A stretch of 64,000 nt of DNA from Spirosoma aureum (GCF_011604685.1 NZ_CP050063.1:4238501-4302500); one strand, 5' to 3'; counted from the stretch's first letter, positions 49,964 to 59,520 are shown. Program-made: numbers and translations. The notes: generated from the letters alone by a model not told the origin.

Positions 49964-50658
49964 AAGCCATTGCTCTCGACGACGAACGCCCTGCTCTGGA
50001 TGTCATTGAGGCTTTTTGCAGCCGAATTGATTATATAGATCTGGTCAAAACGTTCACCCGAACCGGTGAAGCACGCCTGTATCTGGAAACGAATCCGGTC
50101 GATTTGATCTTATTAGACATCAATATGCCGAAGGAGTCAGGATTAGCCTTTTTTAAATCCATCACCCAGCAAACACTCGTTGTTTTTACGACGGCCTATA
50201 GCGAGTATGCACTGGAGAGCTATGATGTGGAGGCCGTGGATTACCTGTTGAAACCCTACACTTTCGACCGGTTCAGCAAAGCGATGCAGCGAGCCCATGC
50301 GCGGTGGCGGGTTCTCCAACAAACGGATTTACAGGAAGAAACTGAACCCAAACAGCTATTCTTTCGGGCTGATTACGGACTGGTAAAGGTTACTGTTTCC
50401 GAGATTATTTTTATCGAGGGGCTGGATAACTACCTAAAGGTTCATTTACTTGATTCGCCCCCGCTGGTCTTACGGCTTACGATGAAAGCCATGCTGGATA
50501 AGCTGCCTGCTACTAAATTTATTCGCGTTCACCGCTCCTTCATCGTCGCGGTCGACAAAGTTCTGTCGATTCGTGGGCGTATGATTTTGATAGGTGAAGA
50601 GGAAATTCCCATCGGGAGTAGCTATGAAAAAGATTTTTTTAGCCTGTTTATGAAATAG
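49960..50658 (+). CDS. LytTR-type response regulator, partner of the LytS kinase
   Basis: A 232-residue response regulator. Receiver: ALDDERPALDVI acidic pair, phospho-Asp53 in LILLDINMPKESG, VVFTTAYSEYAL, and Lys in YLLKPYTF. LytTR domain: LFFRADYGLVKVTVSEIIFIEGLDNYLKVHL, and FIRVHRSFIVAVDKV. It is translationally coupled to the kinase (ATGA overlap). Its targets may include the DUF3500/HupE genes that follow, as it is the nearest regulator, but no binding site has been identified. Confidence 0.95.
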   Translation: MKAIALDDERPALDVIEAFCSRIDYIDLVKTFTRTGEARLYLETNPVDLILLDINMPKESGLAFFKSITQQTLVVFTTAYSEYALESYDVEAVDYLLKPYTFDRFSKAMQRAHARWRVLQQTDLQEETEPKQLFFRADYGLVKVTVSEIIFIEGLDNYLKVHLLDSPPLVLRLTMKAMLDKLPATKFIRVHRSFIVAVDKVLSIRGRMILIGEEEIPIGSSYEKDFFSLFMK

Positions 50659-50733
50659 GACTTCTGTGGAGAGCCGTGCCACAGTTAACAGGTGTAGCAT
50701 CAGTAACCTTGGTACTGCTCTCCACAAAAGTCC
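50658..50733. terminator. 30-bp near-perfect hairpin of the GAGAGCCGTGCCAC repeat family
   Basis: Arms 50658-50687 and 50704-50733 pair with a few mismatches; the 5' arm overlaps the last base of the regulator stop codon. The core GAGAGCCGTGCCACAGTTA is nearly the same as in the hairpin at 27797, with the loop replaced. Confidence 0.75.
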
Positions 50734-50900
50734 AGCAACATACCCCAGTAATTCAGTCCGTTCAATAACAAAAATACCCATTCACCCCTATTAACAGCCT
50801 CTTTACCCCTAAGACCAGACTTTAGTGAAACATGCAGGCAGGCTACCGTGTAAAATAATTTAAACCCGGTTTACCTGAGTGAATAGACTACATATATATT

Positions 50901-52352
50901 ATGAAAAGGAATCTCTTGAATATTGTCGTCCTAAGCTTGCTGATTAGCAGTAGTTTAGTTACGATAGAGTCCTGTAATACGCCTGACAACTCAAGTTCCG
51001 TTACGCCTACTTCAGCGACTGTCAGTGCCTTGAGCTGCGGTTCTGCCACGTTCTCGGCTTCTGCCGTTAGTGGCACGACTTTTACCGGAACGGCTACGGT
51101 TCCTTATACAGGGGGTAATGGAATCACCTATTCCGCAGGTAGCGCCGTTGCATCAACGGGCGTAACCGGTCTGAATGCTACTCTGCAGGCGGGAACCCTG
51201 GCCAGCGGAGCCGGTAACCTGTCCTACGCGATCAGCGGTACGCCATCGGGAAGTGGTACGGCTACGTTCGCACTCAGTTTTGGCGGGCAGAGTTGCAGTC
51301 TGGCTCTAACAGTGAGCGGAACCAGTTCTGGTACCACGACAACGACCAACTCCAGTACCATCACCACTGCTCTATCAACAACGGCGACATCGACTACCTG
51401 TACATCTACGGGTGTAGCTCAGATCGTCTGCCTGACCGAAGCCTTCAAGGCTACGCTAAGCAGTACCCAGTTAGCCACCACTCAACTAACCTACTCAAAG
51501 GCCAACGCCCAAAAATGGTCCAATCTGCCAGCAGGTCTTTCTGCCCGAATCGGTATCAATCTAGGGGCACTCAACGCAACACAACTTGCCGCTTTTCGCA
51601 ACCTGTTGGTAGCAGTTCTGGCTCAGAATGTCACGAATGAAGGCTACGATGAACTGATCGGTAACCTGGTGGCTGATGATTACCTCAACACCATCGGCGG
51701 AGGTTCTGACTACGGGGCTGGCAACTATTATCTCTCCATTCTGGGTACGCCCAGCACGACTGGTTTATGGTCGATTCTGTTTACGGGTCACCATTACACC
51801 CAGCCGTACACCTTCAATGCCGGGGCCATCACCGGGGTGACACCTGCCTTCCGGGGTGTCGAGCCCCAGGCGGCCGTGACCGCAGCTAACCGGACCTACC
51901 AAGCTTTTGAACAGGAGCGGGTGGCCTTTGCAGCTATGCTAACGGGCTTGAGTACCGCTGAACAAACGACAGCCAAGTTGTCGGGTACGTTCTCCGACTT
52001 AGTGCTGGGGCCGGGTCAGGATAGTAAGTTTCCGACGACAAAGGTGGGCTTACAGGTAGGCACTTTAAGTTCGGATAAGCAGGCGCTGGTACTAAATGCC
52101 ATCAAACTTTACGTAAACGATCTGGATGCAACCACAGCGGCCACCATTCTAGCTAAATATACGTCGGAGTTGGCCAACACCTACATTGCGTATTCGGGAA
52201 CTACCGCTGTGGGTTCCCAAAATGATTATGTGCGTATCGATGGACCGAGCGTATGGATTGAATTTTCGTATCAGGGCGGAGTCATCATCAAAAACACGCC
52301 CCATTCTCACTCCGTCTGGCGCGATCACACCAGTGACTATGGCGGCAACTAA
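50901..52352 (+). CDS. DUF3500-domain lipoprotein (1)
   Basis: A 483-residue lipoprotein (lipobox TIESC, Cys25) with a beta-rich, Gly/Ser/Thr-rich N-terminal region of about 130 residues (SALSCGSATFSASAVSGTTF), then a Thr/Ser linker, then a DUF3500 domain of about 310 residues. Domain blocks: GYDELIGNLVADDYL, NYYLSILGTP, WSILFTGHHYTQ, TPAFRGVEPQAAV, and a C-terminal VRIDGPSVWIEFSYQGG, NTPHSHSVWRDHTSDYGG. HHY and HSHSVW are histidine clusters that could bind metal. The paralogue at 52847 lacks the N-terminal beta region. Its function is unknown, but DUF3500 genes often sit by HupE/UreJ-like permeases. Confidence 0.9.
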   Translation: MKRNLLNIVVLSLLISSSLVTIESCNTPDNSSSVTPTSATVSALSCGSATFSASAVSGTTFTGTATVPYTGGNGITYSAGSAVASTGVTGLNATLQAGTLASGAGNLSYAISGTPSGSGTATFALSFGGQSCSLALTVSGTSSGTTTTTNSSTITTALSTTATSTTCTSTGVAQIVCLTEAFKATLSSTQLATTQLTYSKANAQKWSNLPAGLSARIGINLGALNATQLAAFRNLLVAVLAQNVTNEGYDELIGNLVADDYLNTIGGGSDYGAGNYYLSILGTPSTTGLWSILFTGHHYTQPYTFNAGAITGVTPAFRGVEPQAAVTAANRTYQAFEQERVAFAAMLTGLSTAEQTTAKLSGTFSDLVLGPGQDSKFPTTKVGLQVGTLSSDKQALVLNAIKLYVNDLDATTAATILAKYTSELANTYIAYSGTTAVGSQNDYVRIDGPSVWIEFSYQGGVIIKNTPHSHSVWRDHTSDYGGN

Positions 52353-52846
52353 GACTGGTTGGTAACTGGAAATTCGAGTGCAGCGGTCGTCCGGTTCGGA
52401 GGCTGCTGCGTTTTTTTTGTAACCTAGGGTAGGATTTTCGCCCGATGATGGGCCACGTTTCTCCAAACCGATCAATTGAATCGTGGCACAGTGCCGGGCG
52501 AAAACCTGAAGTATTGACGATCGATTACGGGAAAAGTCAATGACTTAATTTTACCCCGGAATTTTTTGGATTCACCACAAATTCAGGACGATTACCCCCA
52601 AACTTTACGGGTTAACCACTCTTTTCCCTACGCCTGTATTTTACAGTCGATCTTTGTGCTATAAGAGATTTCGTGCGTTGTAAAGGACCCCTATCCAGGA
52701 GCCAGGCAGTTCATAAACAGCTCATTCGCCACAACATTTCGACTCTTTACCCCAGCAGCACATCGGCTGTGCAACATCGATAACTAGTTATAAGTACTCA
52801 TTAAAGAAGCAATCAGGCGCAGAGTTGAATCTATTCAACATACATC
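52353..52846. other. 494-bp gap between DUF3500 genes with a long imperfect hairpin
   Basis: The only structure seen is an imperfect hairpin at 52431-52507: arms start AGGATTTTCGCCCG and CCACG, with the reverse complement in CGTGG and CGGGCGAAAACCT. It contains the 17-mer shared with 49243. The rest shows no gene; the promoter for the second DUF3500 gene is expected near its right end. Confidence 0.55.
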
Positions 52847-53968
52847 ATGAAACGAAATAATGTAACTATTTTCCTGCTGTTCCTACTGGGTTTCAGCAAT
52901 CTCTTCGAATCCTGTAAATCAACGGAAGTTGATGCGACCAGTTCAACAGGATCAACGACAAGCAGCTCCAGCTCGATCACGACCACGCTGTCAGCCACCG
53001 CCACAACGACGACCTGTGGATCGACGGGAGTTGCTCAGATCGTTTGTCTGGCCGAGGCATTCAAAGCTACCCTAAGCAGTACCCAACTGGCTGCTACCCA
53101 ACTGACGTATTCCAAAACAAACGCTCAGAAATGGTCGAACCTACCGGCCGGGATGTCCTCTCGATTAGGCATCAAATTAGGTTCGCTCAGCGATACGCAG
53201 TTGTCCGCCTTCCGTAATCTGATGGTGGCAGTACTGTCACTCAATGCAGCTAATGAAGGCTATGATGAACTGATCGGTAACCTGGTGGCCGATGATTACC
53301 TCAACACCATCGGCGGAGGAGCTGACTACGGGGCCAGTAACTATTACATTTCGTTTTTAGGTACACCCAGCACCAGCAGCCTGTGGGCAATTTTGTTCAC
53401 CGGCCATCACTATACCCAGCCCTTCACGTTTAACGGAGGAGCGAACACGGGCGTCACCCCCGCTTTTCGGGGCACGGAGCCACAGGCAGCTGTGACGGCA
53501 GCCAACCGTACATATCAGGCATTTGAGCAGGAGCGGGTAGCCTTTGCCGCCTTGCTGACGGGTCTGAGCACCACTGAGCAGACAACGGCCAAACTATCAG
53601 GCTCCTATAATGACCTGGTACTGGGACCAGGTCAGGACGGTAAGTTTCCGACGACAAAGGTGGGCTTACAGGTAGGCACTTTAAGTTCGGATAAGCAGGC
53701 GCTGGTACTAAATGCCATCAAGCTCTACGTGAACGATCTGGATGCCAGTCTGGCAGCCACCATTCTAACCAAATACACCTCGGAGTTAGCAAATACGTAT
53801 GTAGCGTTTTCAGGGACTACTGCTATGAGTTCTCAGGGTGATTATGTGCGCATTGACGGACCGAGTGTGTGGATCGAATTTTCGTATCAGGGCGGAGTCA
53901 TCATCAGGAATACACCCCATTCCCATTCCGTCTGGCGCGATCATACCAGTGACTATGGCGGTAATTAG
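52847..53968 (+). CDS. DUF3500-domain lipoprotein (2)
   Basis: A 373-residue lipoprotein (lipobox LFESC, Cys23) with a short Ser/Thr linker and the same DUF3500 domain as the previous gene, differing mostly at synonymous or conservative sites (LVADDYLNTIGGG, ILFTGHHYTQPF, TPHSHSVWRDHTSDYGGN). A stretch of about 80 bp near 53643 is identical to 52025, against a more diverged background. It lies 494 bp downstream of its paralogue. Without the N-terminal beta region it is probably closer to the ancestral form. Confidence 0.9.
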   Translation: MKRNNVTIFLLFLLGFSNLFESCKSTEVDATSSTGSTTSSSSSITTTLSATATTTTCGSTGVAQIVCLAEAFKATLSSTQLAATQLTYSKTNAQKWSNLPAGMSSRLGIKLGSLSDTQLSAFRNLMVAVLSLNAANEGYDELIGNLVADDYLNTIGGGADYGASNYYISFLGTPSTSSLWAILFTGHHYTQPFTFNGGANTGVTPAFRGTEPQAAVTAANRTYQAFEQERVAFAALLTGLSTTEQTTAKLSGSYNDLVLGPGQDGKFPTTKVGLQVGTLSSDKQALVLNAIKLYVNDLDASLAATILTKYTSELANTYVAFSGTTAMSSQGDYVRIDGPSVWIEFSYQGGVIIRNTPHSHSVWRDHTSDYGGN

Positions 53969-53997
53969 CGTCTGGCCCGGAGGCAAATACCGTAAAA

Positions 53998-54168
53998 GCT
54001 ACCTATAATCCGGAACGGGCTGATCCCTTCATTGTTTACTCCGATAGTAGGAATGTAACGGCACAGATTGTTTACATTCGTATTGATAGGCCGAACATAT
54101 GGATCAAGTATTCAGATCAAGGAGATACAGGTAGTCAGGGCACCCGCATATACACTCCTATGGCTTGA
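53998..54168 (+). pseudogene. remnant of a third DUF3500 gene (C-terminal end only)
   Basis: Directly after the second DUF3500 gene, an open frame with no start (53998-54168, stop TGA) reads KATYNPERADPFIVYS..., YIRIDRPNIWIKYSDQG. This aligns without gaps to the C-terminal end of the paralogues (KYTSELANTYVAFS, YVRIDGPSVWIEFSYQG), including the spacing of Tyr, Glu, Ala, Ser, Arg, Ile, Asp, Pro and Trp. The end is altered and the HSHSVW part is lost. The upstream part of the domain is absent. Confidence 0.7.
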
Positions 54169-54217
54169 CCGGCCGACTACGACGGTACGAAATAATAGAG
54201 CAGCCACGATAAATAAA

Positions 54218-55570
54218 ATGATGCTAACGTCTTTTCTAAAGGACCAGCTATGCCTGATCAACAGCCGTTTCTCCGGATGGCTGTTGTTTTTCACTATACT
54301 CGGATTGGTGATAGAACATCCTGAGACGGCTTTCGCGCATCCCATGCCGAACTCCGTGGTTCTGCTCAACATCCACGCCAATCGTATCGATGCAGAACTG
54401 CAAATTCCTCTGGTTGAACTGCAATCGGCCTGGGGGCATGCCGTCAACGATTCGTCGGCGGGGCTGGTGGCGCGGCTGGGACCGCAACTGCGGGCGTACC
54501 TGAAAACGCATATCCGCCCAAAAAGTCCCAGCGGACGTTTTTGGAACGTATCGGTCGGCGAGTTGACCGTTCACGAATCACGGAATCCAATTAACGGCGT
54601 GTACCGCGAACTGACGGCTCAGGTGCAGATGATTCCCCCGGCTGGAGAAGACGTTCGGCAGTTTATGTTCTACTACGATGTAGTGTTGCATCAGGTTATG
54701 ACCCATAAAATTCTGGTGTCGGTACGACAGGACTGGGAACGTGGACAACTGGCTGAAGCTGAACCGGTGCAGGTTGGTACGATCAGTCTGGATATCGTCA
54801 ATAACCGGATTCTGCCTTTGCCGGTCAACATTGCGTCGGGTAGTAGGTGGGCGGGCTTTGTCGCGATGATAAAGCTGGGAACCCAGCATATTGCTGAAGG
54901 CACCGACCATTTGCTGTTTCTGTTCGTGTTATTGTTGCCCGCTCCCCTGCGGGTGGTTGGGCAGCGTTGGGGACGATTTGGGGGAATTCGATACAGCCTG
55001 AAGCGGCTGCTGTTGATTGTTACCGCCTTTACCGTGGGGCATTCTATAACGTTGCTGCTGGGTTCGCTGGGATGGGTCCGGTTACCATCGCAACCGATCG
55101 AAATTCTGATTGCCGTATCGATTCTAGTGTCGGCGATCCACGCCGTACGGCCGATTTTTCCGGGCCGCGAAGCCTGGGTCGCAGCTGGTTTCGGGCTTAT
55201 TCACGGGCTGGCTTTTGCCAGTACGCTGGTGAACCTTCAACTTGATGCTGGCCCAATGTCGCTGAGCATTCTGGGTTTCAATCTGGGTATCGAGCTGATG
55301 CAGCTATTGATTATCGTACTGGTTATTCCCTGGCTAATGCTGTTGAGCCGGACAATGGCATACACAATCATCCGGCTGATGGGGGCTTTCCTGGCTTGTA
55401 TTGCCGCACTCGCCTGGCTTGTCGAGCGTGTAACAGGCCAGAGCAATGGTCTGACGCGGGGAATTGAAATAGTCGTCGGATACGCACCCTACGGCCTTAT
55501 TGTATTAGCCTTGCTGGCTCTTTACCTAACCTGGCGATCAAAGAAATTGCCCGCCGGGTATGCTGAATGA
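54218..55570 (+). CDS. HupE/UreJ-2-family membrane protein (putative metal permease)
   Basis: A 450-residue protein with a signal-like N terminus (WLLFFTILGLVIEHPETAFAHP) from ATG 54218; a TTG at 54068 would extend it through the DUF3500 remnant and is rejected. A ~200-residue extracytoplasmic beta domain (HPMPNSVVLLNIHANRIDAELQIPLVEL) is followed by 6-7 membrane segments of the HupE/UreJ family: GTQHIAEGTDHLLFLFVLLL, FTVGHSITLLLG, FGLIHGLAFAST, FNLGIELMQLLIIV. The histidine motifs H-x4-D-H, G-H-S and H-G resemble Ni/Co permeases. The large N-terminal domain sets it apart from the short HupE. Confidence 0.88.
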   Translation: MMLTSFLKDQLCLINSRFSGWLLFFTILGLVIEHPETAFAHPMPNSVVLLNIHANRIDAELQIPLVELQSAWGHAVNDSSAGLVARLGPQLRAYLKTHIRPKSPSGRFWNVSVGELTVHESRNPINGVYRELTAQVQMIPPAGEDVRQFMFYYDVVLHQVMTHKILVSVRQDWERGQLAEAEPVQVGTISLDIVNNRILPLPVNIASGSRWAGFVAMIKLGTQHIAEGTDHLLFLFVLLLPAPLRVVGQRWGRFGGIRYSLKRLLLIVTAFTVGHSITLLLGSLGWVRLPSQPIEILIAVSILVSAIHAVRPIFPGREAWVAAGFGLIHGLAFASTLVNLQLDAGPMSLSILGFNLGIELMQLLIIVLVIPWLMLLSRTMAYTIIRLMGAFLACIAALAWLVERVTGQSNGLTRGIEIVVGYAPYGLIVLALLALYLTWRSKKLPAGYAE

Positions 55571-55982
55571 TCGAAACACCCTTGACGGAGTTCAGATTAA
55601 ACCCTCAGGAGACCGATTGTTAACATACGGCGATTTGGTTTCCCTTTTCTGAACGAGTCAAAAAGCAGGGTTTTAATTAAAAAGCCGTCAGTATGGCGTC
55701 TTTTGTCAGTACTATTATTTAGGTTAAATAGGTTCAATTTGAAAGGTTGGTTGTTGCTGGGTTTTTTCAACTCGATTCATTCTGGATTTCTCGCCTAAAT
55801 GTATGTTTAATCTAGAAAAAACGGCCGCTCGCTAGGACTGCCCGTCCGTTAACTCAAAGCTTGTCTGATAGCCATCAACCTTCGTGTATCTTCCTGATTA
55901 ACTGGGCTCTCGAATTCAACTAGTCAAGCCATCGACTCTAAAGCCGGTCTATTCTGAGTGAATTAGTAAACGCAACTTCCTC
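55571..55982. other. 412-bp gap after hupE-like gene
   Basis: No gene, repeat or clear terminator recognised; moderately AT-rich. The promoter of the haloperoxidase-like gene is expected here but no TAnnTTTG box is near the start. Confidence 0.4.
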
Positions 55983-57311
55983 ATGAATCAATCTACAATC
56001 CGTCGACGAATGCTTTCGCCTATCATCGGGCTATTGCTATGCTTCTTACTGGCTGCTACCTATCCAGATCCTCAACGGTCCAAAGGGCCTGATGCAGCCT
56101 CTTATTCCTCCGATGTGGTCACCAGCTGGGTAACCATGCAGCTTAAAGTCACCCGAACAACACCGGCTCCTCCACCATTTACAGTCAGGCGGTTTGCCTA
56201 CATCGGTGTTGCTCTCTACGAATCCGTCGTGCCGGGTTTATCGGCTTATCAGTCCCTTGCTCCGCAGCTAAATGGTTTACCGGCCTTACCTACGGTTAAC
56301 ACCACAATGAGTTATTATTGGCCTGCCAGTGCCAATGCCGCCTTAGCGGCCATGACCCGCTATTTTTACCCATCTACCTCTCCCGCGAATAAAGCCTCCA
56401 TCGATTCTCTGGAAGCAGCTAACACGGCCATTTATCAGAAAGACAGGCCACTCGATGAACTGACCCGTTCGGCAGAATTTGGTAAAAAAATAGCGACTGC
56501 GGTGTTTGATTGGTCAAAAACAGATGGGCACGATAACAATACTGCCTACACGCTACCAGTCGGCAAAGGGGTGTGGGTGTCTACTCCTCCGGCCTTTGTG
56601 GGAGCTGCTCTGCCCAATTGGGGTAAATGCCGACCAATGATTCGAAGTACTGGCGAGGCACCGCTGGAAGCTCCGATTGCTTATTCGGAAGAACCCGCTT
56701 CGGAGTACTATGCCCAGGTCAAAGAAGTGTACGATATTTCGCAGAATCTTACCCCTGAACAGAAAACGATAGCCTTATTTTGGGCCGATGATCCCGATGG
56801 GAAAAGCTTTGGTGGCGGCCATTGGATGTCCATACTCAATCAGGTACTGACTAGCCAAAAGCCAGGATTAGATGTTGCAGCCCAGGCTTTCGCTCAGATT
56901 GGGATAGCTACCTCATTGGCTGGTATTACGATCTTTAAAGGAAAGTATCAGTACAATGGAATGCGGCCCGTTACATACATTCGTACAGTGATGAACAAAC
57001 CCAACTGGAATGCACTGATCGTAACACCACCTCATCCTGAATACCCCTCGGGCCATGCCTTAATTTCATCGGCAGCAGCCCAGACGCTCACACTTCTGTT
57101 CGGGTCCAATTATAAATTTACCGATAATTCCTACAATTCACTGGGATTCAGTCCCCGTACGTATAACTCCTTTGATGAAGCGGCTATTGAGGCTGGTAAC
57201 TCACGGGTTTACGGTGGAATTCATTACCGAAAATCCTGTGATGTAAGTCGGGTCCAAGGCAAGCTTATTGCCCAGAACGTGGCTCAAAAACTAAAATTTA
57301 AGCGGTCATAA
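55983..57311 (+). CDS. vanadium-dependent haloperoxidase-like PAP2-superfamily protein
   Basis: A 442-residue secreted protein (signal peptide near LLAATYPDP). It belongs to the PAP2/vanadium haloperoxidase superfamily, whose core is the vanadate/phosphate pocket: KYQYNGMRPVTYIR (K-x6-R-P), YPSGHALISS (P-S-G-H) and SRVYGGIHYRKSCD (S-R-x5-H-x3-D-like). Bacterial members are haloperoxidases or acid phosphatases. The helical N-terminal part (WVTMQLKVTRTTPAPPPFTVRRFAYIGVALYES) is typical of the long bacterial group. No halogenation partner is adjacent, so its product is unknown. Confidence 0.9.
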   Translation: MNQSTIRRRMLSPIIGLLLCFLLAATYPDPQRSKGPDAASYSSDVVTSWVTMQLKVTRTTPAPPPFTVRRFAYIGVALYESVVPGLSAYQSLAPQLNGLPALPTVNTTMSYYWPASANAALAAMTRYFYPSTSPANKASIDSLEAANTAIYQKDRPLDELTRSAEFGKKIATAVFDWSKTDGHDNNTAYTLPVGKGVWVSTPPAFVGAALPNWGKCRPMIRSTGEAPLEAPIAYSEEPASEYYAQVKEVYDISQNLTPEQKTIALFWADDPDGKSFGGGHWMSILNQVLTSQKPGLDVAAQAFAQIGIATSLAGITIFKGKYQYNGMRPVTYIRTVMNKPNWNALIVTPPHPEYPSGHALISSAAAQTLTLLFGSNYKFTDNSYNSLGFSPRTYNSFDEAAIEAGNSRVYGGIHYRKSCDVSRVQGKLIAQNVAQKLKFKRS

Positions 57312-57405
57312 GGAATTCGACTCCTATAGCCAAAACTTTGCCGAATTGCCATCAGTTCGATCGTTTTGGTGAACATGCTATAATCGAAATTGGTAGATTG
57401 CAGCC

Positions 57406-57720
57406 ATGAATCAAATACAGGAGTATCAGAACCAGCTCCCCCGCCACGGTATCGATTTTTTGTCCGAAACGGACTGTAATAACATTCTTGCCGAATACGC
57501 AACGCTTTGCGATACCTATGTTGCCTGCCCTTACAAACCCGAAGTGCTGCTAACAGAAGCAAGGGGTAAGGCTGGCCAGACTAATGTCCATATTGTAGGA
57601 GTTGGTAAGGTTTCCTATGGGCATACGCCATTTGAAGCCAAATTAAACGCGATTATTGGTTTTCTGGATCGCGGGTATTTCAAAATAGATCGTGACCTAC
57701 GGGTAATAAGGCTGCTGTAG
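57406..57720 (+). CDS. hypothetical protein (104 aa)
   Basis: A 104-residue soluble protein with no leader. LPRHGIDFLSETDCNNILAEYATL is helical, and PYKPEVLLTEARGKAGQTNVHIVGVGKVSYGH looks like a beta hairpin. The C-terminal FKIDRDLRVIRLL is beta. No family is recognised. It follows the haloperoxidase-like gene by 94 bp. Confidence 0.55.
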   Translation: MNQIQEYQNQLPRHGIDFLSETDCNNILAEYATLCDTYVACPYKPEVLLTEARGKAGQTNVHIVGVGKVSYGHTPFEAKLNAIIGFLDRGYFKIDRDLRVIRLL

Positions 57721-57876
57721 GCCGGAAGGAAACCATTGTGAGCTGAAATTTGACAGTAGCCAGGCATTTTATCCCAAATTATTAACTAACCCAGATGATA
57801 TAGGGGTAGTCGTGCAGCTTTTCATTTGCTCATGCGTCATTAGAACAAGGCACTTCTGGTAGAAGCTATACCGGGA

Positions 57877-58224
57877 ATGTATAAAAAAACGATGACGATG
57901 AATGCACGCTACAAAGCTGAGAAAGAGCCAATCGAACTCTTGCTGGGAATGGGTGGTGCTGTCCAATATCTGGAACATGCCCTCAAAGACGATGTAAACT
58001 ATTCGGTTTGGGTAAAAACCAAAACGGGCAACAGGCAAATTATCATTCCCATCGAAGCGGTTCGTTTGATTCAATCCAAAAAGCCAGCCGATGCGGTTAT
58101 TGAATCCATCAAAAGGCAACTGGCAGGTGAATCATCTGTTGTTCCGATCCAGTTCGAAGAATCCGGCGGGCCAACGAACAACCTTAGACGATGGTTACTC
58201 CGCATATTGGGTATTCACCGGTAA
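57877..58224 (+). CDS. hypothetical protein (115 aa)
   Basis: A 115-residue protein with a positively charged C terminus (NLRRWLLRILGIHR), which may be amphipathic and membrane-attached. The middle holds YSVWVKTKTGNRQIIIPIEAVRLIQ. Two further in-frame ATGs lie within the first 21 bp. No family is recognised. The adjacent genes on the other strand converge on it. Confidence 0.5.
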   Translation: MYKKTMTMNARYKAEKEPIELLLGMGGAVQYLEHALKDDVNYSVWVKTKTGNRQIIIPIEAVRLIQSKKPADAVIESIKRQLAGESSVVPIQFEESGGPTNNLRRWLLRILGIHR

Positions 58225-58292
58225 CCCAAAGCCCGGTTACGACCAATCAACTGGTTCAGACCGTATAAGAAACCATTAATTGACGGAAAATA

Positions 58293-59009
58293 TCACCCTT
58301 TCAATTTGTAGAGTATCCCAAATCTGATTAGCTCAGCGTTGCATTCATTTCGACCGCCTACCCAACCGCTACGGTAGTTTCTTAGTCCATAAGCATAACC
58401 GGCATAGACTCCTATTCTGCCGTAAAATCCGGACACCTGGACCCTGGGTCTGAGATCTGTTTTTAGGCCTGTACGATCCAGAGAAGTACTGTATGTTTTA
58501 CCATTGATTCCTGTCGCTTCACCCTTTTCTCTGGAACTTAACAGGTAGCCAATATCAAGGCCACCGATCAGGTCAATTGAAAATTGATTGCGTTTGAGTC
58601 GATAACCCAAAAACGGGAACGCATTAATGAGGTTGTTCGATAAGTAGGTTTGTCCTGCGACTACTTCCTGAAATGTGCCTGTGTTATCATAGCCATTAAC
58701 ACGGTCAATTGTCAACTTACTTCTCAGGTTTTCGTAGCCTATGCTAATACCCGTCATGAAATTGCCTCTGGTGATATGCTGGATCTGATAGGATAAGCCG
58801 TATGAAAGCCCATTTTTAGCGCCAAAAGGATTATTGGTATAACCCGTTGAACCATTGGAAGCCAGGTTAATTTGAGAGTTTTTTTCTGCCGAGACTCCGT
58901 GAAACGAAAACAAACCCGAGTTTAAGGCCAGGATCGATTCGGTCGATTGTCCAACAGAAAGATTGGTTGTCTGAATTGTTATAAGGAGCAGCACCACCAG
59001 CTTTTTCAT
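58293..59009 (-). CDS. predicted outer-membrane beta-barrel protein
   Basis: A 238-residue protein from ATG 59009 (MKKLVVLLLITI signal peptide, cleaved near SVGQ); a longer frame from 59030 would hide the leader. The mature part consists of alternating amphipathic strands (FMTGISIGYENL, FPFLGYRLKRNQFSIDLIGGLDIGYLL, FYGRIGVYAGYAYGLRNYRS) and ends in an aromatic/basic strand, LIRFGILYKL, as outer-membrane barrels do. It is near an Asn/Gly-rich loop. There is no family name; it resembles porin-like or OmpW-type small barrels only in pattern. Confidence 0.75.
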   Translation of the reverse strand: MKKLVVLLLITIQTTNLSVGQSTESILALNSGLFSFHGVSAEKNSQINLASNGSTGYTNNPFGAKNGLSYGLSYQIQHITRGNFMTGISIGYENLRSKLTIDRVNGYDNTGTFQEVVAGQTYLSNNLINAFPFLGYRLKRNQFSIDLIGGLDIGYLLSSREKGEATGINGKTYSTSLDRTGLKTDLRPRVQVSGFYGRIGVYAGYAYGLRNYRSGWVGGRNECNAELIRFGILYKLKG

Positions 59010-59046
59010 CTGACTTAATTTAGGGTCCAATCACAGCATGCTTTCT

Positions 59047-59520
59047 TCAGAGCAAAGGCATTAACTTAAAGGATTTGTCAAGTGCATACCGCATCGTATC
59101 GACTAGCTTCTGATCGCCAGTCGTCATGTTTACTATGGTTTTGGAATAGTAATAAACTTTGGGGTCACGCCATCTGGTGGTGATTTGCAGCGAAGTGAGC
59201 GAATCGAGTTTGGCGTAGTAATTAACTGAGTCCAGGTAAGCTTTACTATTTGCCTGATTGGTAGCAGTCTTTTGAAGCGTTAAAAAGCGGGATATTTTAT
59301 GGCTATAGTTTTGCTGGATAAGTGTATCCAGTCGACCTGCGCCGACCATCTCAAAATCAATAGTCGTTAATTGATTGATCGTTAGTTCCTTGTTTTGCTT
59401 CGAAGCAACCTTTTCCAGGTAAGTACGAATACCGTCGTCAATCTTTTCGCAAACCTTCTTTTTAGATGGCGCACAGGCAAACAGGATAACAGAACAAATG
59501 ATAAGTGAAAGGTACTTCAT
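59047..59520 (-). CDS. hypothetical lipoprotein (157 aa)
   Basis: A 157-residue lipoprotein (lipobox ILFAC, Cys16). The mature part is mainly helical (VCEKIDDGIRTYLEKVASKQNKEL) with later strand-like parts (TRWRDPKVYYYSKTIV). No family is recognised. It lies 37 bp upstream of the beta-barrel gene in the same direction, so the two are probably co-transcribed. Confidence 0.75.
   Translation of the reverse strand: MKYLSLIICSVILFACAPSKKKVCEKIDDGIRTYLEKVASKQNKELTINQLTTIDFEMVGAGRLDTLIQQNYSHKISRFLTLQKTATNQANSKAYLDSVNYYAKLDSLTSLQITTRWRDPKVYYYSKTIVNMTTGDQKLVDTMRYALDKSFKLMPLL

Noticed and set aside
54068..54217. N-terminal extension of the hupE-like gene from TTG 54068
   Set aside because: This stretch overlaps the DUF3500 remnant in another frame and hides the signal peptide that starts at 54218.
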